A stretch of 64,000 nt of DNA from Chryseobacterium arthrosphaerae (GTDB taxonomy: Bacteria > Bacteroidota > Bacteroidia > Flavobacteriales > Weeksellaceae): contig NZ_MAYG01000001.1 in the NCBI RefSeq assembly GCF_001684965.1, forward strand, positions 1,302,001 to 1,366,000, read 5' to 3'. Position numbers and translations under genes: made by a program. The notes beneath the pieces are model-generated. The model worked only from the letters and a program-made list of their open reading frames with translations. It was not told where the DNA came from and did not search any database. Positions 61,315 to 64,000 of the stretch are shown here, in pieces (the stretch's first letter is position 1; every line of letters starts with the position of its first letter).

Positions 61315-61326
61315 CAACAAAGTTAC
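61314..61326. promoter_or_regulatory. operator-like palindrome 2 (Fur/Zur box candidate)
   Basis: GCAAC-AAA-GTTAC, a copy of palindrome 1 with one change, exactly 40 bp away. It covers the probable + strand transcription start and contains a perfect minus-strand -7 element (TAACTTTG, 61318-61325). Confidence 0.6.
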
Positions 61327-61352
61327 AATAAGAAAATTAAATCCCTGCGTTT

Positions 61353-61691
61353 ATGAAATCAAAAATTCTTGATGCTGTAGGAATCTCCGCTGCTGTTTTA
61401 TGCCTGATTCATTGCATTGTATTTCCATTACTGCTGATTGTTCCTCTCGGGATATCACACAATCCTTATATTGACTTAGGCTTTCTGATCATTGGAGCCA
61501 TTGTCGTTTTCAACGTCACTAAAAAAACAGCAAACCGGCAACTGAAGCTGTTATTTTGGCTATCTATTCTCCTGATCTCCATTTCTGTCATGACAGATCT
61601 GATCTTTGAAATCCATCTTCCTCTGATCTATGTGGGAGCTGCAGGACTCATTACAGGACATATCCTCAATTTTAAAAATCATCAACATTAA
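61353..61691 (+). CDS. MerC-domain inner-membrane protein
   Basis: 112 residues with four membrane helices (about 8-30, 38-55, 65-82 and 88-105). The first contains the MerC-type metal motif CLIHC (about 17-21). Family members carry metal ions across the inner membrane. In this position, divergent from a Zur-like regulator and followed by a zinc-type GTPase 4 bases downstream, uptake or handling of zinc is likely, although mercury is the classical substrate. Confidence 0.83.
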   Translation: MKSKILDAVGISAAVLCLIHCIVFPLLLIVPLGISHNPYIDLGFLIIGAIVVFNVTKKTANRQLKLLFWLSILLISISVMTDLIFEIHLPLIYVGAAGLITGHILNFKNHQH

Positions 61692-61695
61692 ATCT

Positions 61696-62898
61696 ATGAC
61701 TCAAAAACTGCCTGTAACCGTACTCAGTGGCTTTCTGGGAGCCGGTAAAACCACGCTGCTGAATTATATCCTTCACAATAAACAAGGCCTGAAAGTAGCC
61801 GTTATAGTGAATGATATGAGCGAAATCAATATTGATGCACGTCTTATAGAAAATCAGAATACACTTTCAAGAACGGAAGAAAAACTGGTGGAAATGAGTA
61901 ATGGCTGCATCTGCTGTACCCTCAGGGAAGATCTCATGACAGAAGTGGAACGCCTGGCACTTGAAAACCGTTTCGATTATCTGCTGATAGAAAGTACCGG
62001 GATCAGCGAACCTGTTCCTGTAGCCCAAACCTTTACCTATATTGATGAGGAAAGCGGAATTGATCTTTCCCGTTTCAGCTATATAGATACCATGGTAACG
62101 GTGGTGGACTGTCTTAATTTTATGAAGGATTTTGGCTCGAATGAATTGCTTGCAGACCGTCATCTTACCGATATGGAAGGGGATTACCGGACCATTGTGA
62201 ACCTTCTGACTGACCAGATTGAGTTTGCCAATGTTATCATCCTCAACAAAACTGATCTGATTGATGCTGAAACACTGGGCTTTTTAAAAGCTGCTGTCAA
62301 AAAACTGAATCCTGATGCTGTCATCCTTCAGTCAGAGTTTGGAAAGGTTGACCTGCAAAAGATCTTAAATACAAAACTTTTTGATTTTGATAAAGCCCAG
62401 GCTTCTGCCGGTTGGCAAAAAGAGCTTCAGGCCGGGCACCATACTCCTGAAACAGAAGAATATGGAATCGGCTCACTGGTGTTCAGAGATCAGAGACCTT
62501 TTCATCCTATGAGATTATGGGAATACCTTAATGACCGGTATCCTGAAGGAATCATCAGAGCGAAAGGCTTATTCTGGCTGGCTTCAAGACCGGATGATGC
62601 CCTGAATTTTTCTCAGGCCGGAGGATCTTTCCGTTTGGAAAAAGCAGGAGTGTGGTGGTGCAGTATGCCAATGAGCCATAGGATACGGTATGTTTCATTT
62701 ATAGAAAATCAGAAACTGATAGAAAACAGATGGGATAGGAAGTGGGGAGACAGGATCAACGAGCTTGTCTTTATCGGGCAGAATCTGGATAAAGATCAGA
62801 TCGTAGCCGATCTTCAGGGTTGTCTAATCAATGACCGGGAAAAAGAGCTGTTTGATAAAAAACAGAGTTTTGAAGACCCTTTTCCCCAAAATATTTAA
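61696..62898 (+). CDS. COG0523 CobW/ZNG1-type GTPase, zinc chaperone-like
   Basis: 400 residues from the ATG at 61696. P-loop SGFLGAGKTTLL (about 11-22), the metal-binding CxCC motif CICC (71-74), the second G motif in LIESTGISEP and NKTD near 200. The C-terminal CobW_C domain follows (about 260-380). GTPases of this type deliver zinc to client enzymes under zinc starvation. It is 4 bases after the MerC-like gene, so they share a Zur-like controlled promoter. Confidence 0.9.
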   Translation: MTQKLPVTVLSGFLGAGKTTLLNYILHNKQGLKVAVIVNDMSEINIDARLIENQNTLSRTEEKLVEMSNGCICCTLREDLMTEVERLALENRFDYLLIESTGISEPVPVAQTFTYIDEESGIDLSRFSYIDTMVTVVDCLNFMKDFGSNELLADRHLTDMEGDYRTIVNLLTDQIEFANVIILNKTDLIDAETLGFLKAAVKKLNPDAVILQSEFGKVDLQKILNTKLFDFDKAQASAGWQKELQAGHHTPETEEYGIGSLVFRDQRPFHPMRLWEYLNDRYPEGIIRAKGLFWLASRPDDALNFSQAGGSFRLEKAGVWWCSMPMSHRIRYVSFIENQKLIENRWDRKWGDRINELVFIGQNLDKDQIVADLQGCLINDREKELFDKKQSFEDPFPQNI

Positions 62899-63000
62899 AA
62901 TAAGTTTAATGCCAGAGACATATAATAATGAAAGCTATTCATAGATAATAAAAACACATTTTTTTTCATACACATATTTTACATTTTTAACAGGTTTGAG

Positions 63001-63034
63001 ACAAGGCGGATATTTTTTTCCGTCTTGTTTTTTT
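63001..63034 (+). terminator. Rho-independent terminator
   Basis: A 10-bp stem with one G-T pair (ACAAGGCGGA / TCCGTCTTGT), followed by T residues on the + strand. It separates the GTPase gene from the convergent LytTR regulator. Confidence 0.75.
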
Positions 63035-63042
63035 CTGAAAGC

Positions 63043-63753
63043 TCACAGCGTATTGCTTTTCAGTGTCTGAAAGACATATTCTTTGTAATTGGTTCCAATC
63101 GGAAGTTCCTGCTTTCCGATTTCTATATCATTCACTGTAAAAGCGGTTATTTTCTTTTGATTGATAATAAAAGATCTGTGAATACGTAAAAAATGATAAG
63201 GTTTCAACTCCTGTTCCATATCACTAATCTTGTGTTTGGTGACTATTTTTTGCTGGGCACAGTGAATGGTTATATAATCTTTGAAACTTTCCACATATAA
63301 GATATCATCAATACAGAGTTTATGGAATTTCCCACCGGATTTGATATAAATATACTGTTCTGCAACGGAAGCTGCCGGTTGTACTGGCTGTAATACCTGA
63401 ACGGTTCTCAGATAACGGTCTATAGCTTTGAAAAAACGGTCAAATGTAATAGGCTTTAAAAGATAATCTACAATATCAAGATCGTATCCTTCCAAGGCAT
63501 ATTCACGGTAAGCCGTGGTAATAACCACCGCCGGCGGTTTTTTGAGTGTTTTTAAAAAATCAATTCCGGAGATTTTGGGCATTTTAATATCCAAGAAAAC
63601 AAGATCTATGGGTTCTGTTCTCAGTACTTCCAGTGCTTTGATGGCATTATTGCAGGTAGCGGTCACTTCAAACATATCCAGTTTTTCAAGGTGTCCCTTC
63701 AACAACTGAATAGCCAAAGGTTCATCATCCACTAAAAGACATTTTATTTTCAT
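63043..63753 (-). CDS. LytTR-family response regulator
   Basis: 236 residues. Receiver with DDEP (9-12), phosphoacceptor Asp55 (FLDIKMP) and Lys of KPITFDRF. The C-terminal LytTR domain has YIYIKSGGKFHKL, YVESFKDYITIH, ISDMEQELKPYHFLRIHRSFII and LPIGTNYKEYV. It is the partner of the kinase whose stop lies 3 bases upstream of this start. Target genes are not visible in the window. Confidence 0.93.
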   Translation of the reverse strand: MKIKCLLVDDEPLAIQLLKGHLEKLDMFEVTATCNNAIKALEVLRTEPIDLVFLDIKMPKISGIDFLKTLKKPPAVVITTAYREYALEGYDLDIVDYLLKPITFDRFFKAIDRYLRTVQVLQPVQPAASVAEQYIYIKSGGKFHKLCIDDILYVESFKDYITIHCAQQKIVTKHKISDMEQELKPYHFLRIHRSFIINQKKITAFTVNDIEIGKQELPIGTNYKEYVFQTLKSNTL

Positions 63754-63756
63754 CCT

Positions 63757-64000
63757 CTAAGTTTTATTGATTCTAAGGTCCGTTATTGACAGTAAAGTTA
63801 CAAAAGTACTTTCATAAATAAAGGTTTTAAATTCATGGTTCCCGGGATAAACAAGCTCCAGCTGTTTATAAATATTATCCAGACCGATTTTATCACCTGA
63901 ATCATTATGTTCTTTAGCGGTAAATGTATTGCAAACCCTGAAATGAAAGTTTCCTTTATTCAGCAGAAGCTCTATATTAATAACCGGATTCCCGATATCT
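63757..64000 (-). CDS. C-terminus of LytS-type histidine kinase, cut by window edge
   Basis: 80 residues of the ATPase domain are visible, reading VINIELLLNKGNFHFRV, then GDKIGLDNIYKQLELVYPGN, ending LRINKT. The G2-like KIGLDNIYKQLELVYP is the signature of the His_kinase/LytS class, also found in the kinase at 29714. The 5' part lies beyond position 64000. It ends 3 bases before the LytTR regulator gene. Confidence 0.85.
   Translation of the reverse strand, partial: DIGNPVINIELLLNKGNFHFRVCNTFTAKEHNDSGDKIGLDNIYKQLELVYPGNHEFKTFIYESTFVTLLSITDLRINKT

Noticed and set aside
1..64000. CRISPR arrays, tRNA or rRNA genes, insertion sequences, prophage
   Set aside because: No regularly spaced repeats, cloverleaf or rRNA-like stretches, and no transposase or phage structural proteins were recognised. 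The dispersed repeats present lack spacer periodicity.

Overview
The window looks like chromosome of a Bacteroidota bacterium of the family Weeksellaceae, most like Chryseobacterium or a close relative. The grounds are: AT-rich spacers; promoters carrying the Bacteroidota -7 element TAnnTTTG; TonB-dependent receptors and a SusC/SusD pair; LytS/LytTR regulators; long prolyl-peptidase genes; and a small peptide with the 'LNRKSLKNIAG' leader type common in that genus. No rRNA, tRNA, phage, insertion sequence or CRISPR array was recognised. Genus and family calls rest on recognition of protein families, not on a database search.

Layout. 1-6.2 kb: heavy-metal efflux operon in which the RND pump and the TolC-like outer-membrane channel are one polypeptide, plus a lipoprotein adaptor. 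6.4-16.2 kb: ordinary metabolic genes (a 600-aa protein of unknown function, two aldo/keto reductases, a ClC chloride transporter, an SDR, a type II NADH dehydrogenase). 16.3-23.6 kb: a co-directional envelope module (response regulator, histidine kinase, TSUP permease, four-repeat membrane protein, outer-membrane barrel, PAP2 phosphatase). 23.6-28.6 kb: SDR plus flavoprotein dehydrogenase, a SUKH-domain protein, and a secreted rhodanese/TlpA pair. 28.9-36.7 kb: DoxX, a LytS/LytTR pair, then a SusC/SusD pair. 36.8-42 kb: DNA glycosylase, a dipeptidyl-peptidase gene broken by one in-frame amber codon, Xaa-Pro aminopeptidase, GNAT.

42.9-57.2 kb is the centrepiece: a complete assimilatory sulfate reduction and cysteine locus in one orientation (Rrf2 regulator, cysH, cysD, cysN, cysE, cysteine synthase, cobA, cysJ, cysI, then a TonB-dependent receptor and a precorrin-2 dehydrogenase fused to a TauE/SafE permease). 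Sulfate is activated by CysDN, APS is reduced by an iron-sulfur CysH, sulfite is reduced by CysJI using siroheme made by CobA and the fusion protein, and sulfide is fixed by CysE and CysK. Directly after cysI lies an unreported-looking 26-codon reading frame whose product ends in Arg-Arg-Met-Cys-Met-Cys-Cys. It has the form of a cysteine-sensing leader peptide for the downstream receptor and fusion genes. The whole locus is bracketed and interrupted by copies of a modular AT-rich intergenic repeat.

57.7-64 kb: a Nudix hydrolase, a Cys-rich bacteriocin-like peptide, four small genes of unknown function, then a Fur/Zur-type regulator divergent from a MerC-like protein and a COG0523 zinc-type GTPase. 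Their shared promoter region carries two operator-like palindromes exactly 40 bp apart. The window ends in a second LytTR regulator and the C-terminus of its LytS kinase, cut by the window edge.
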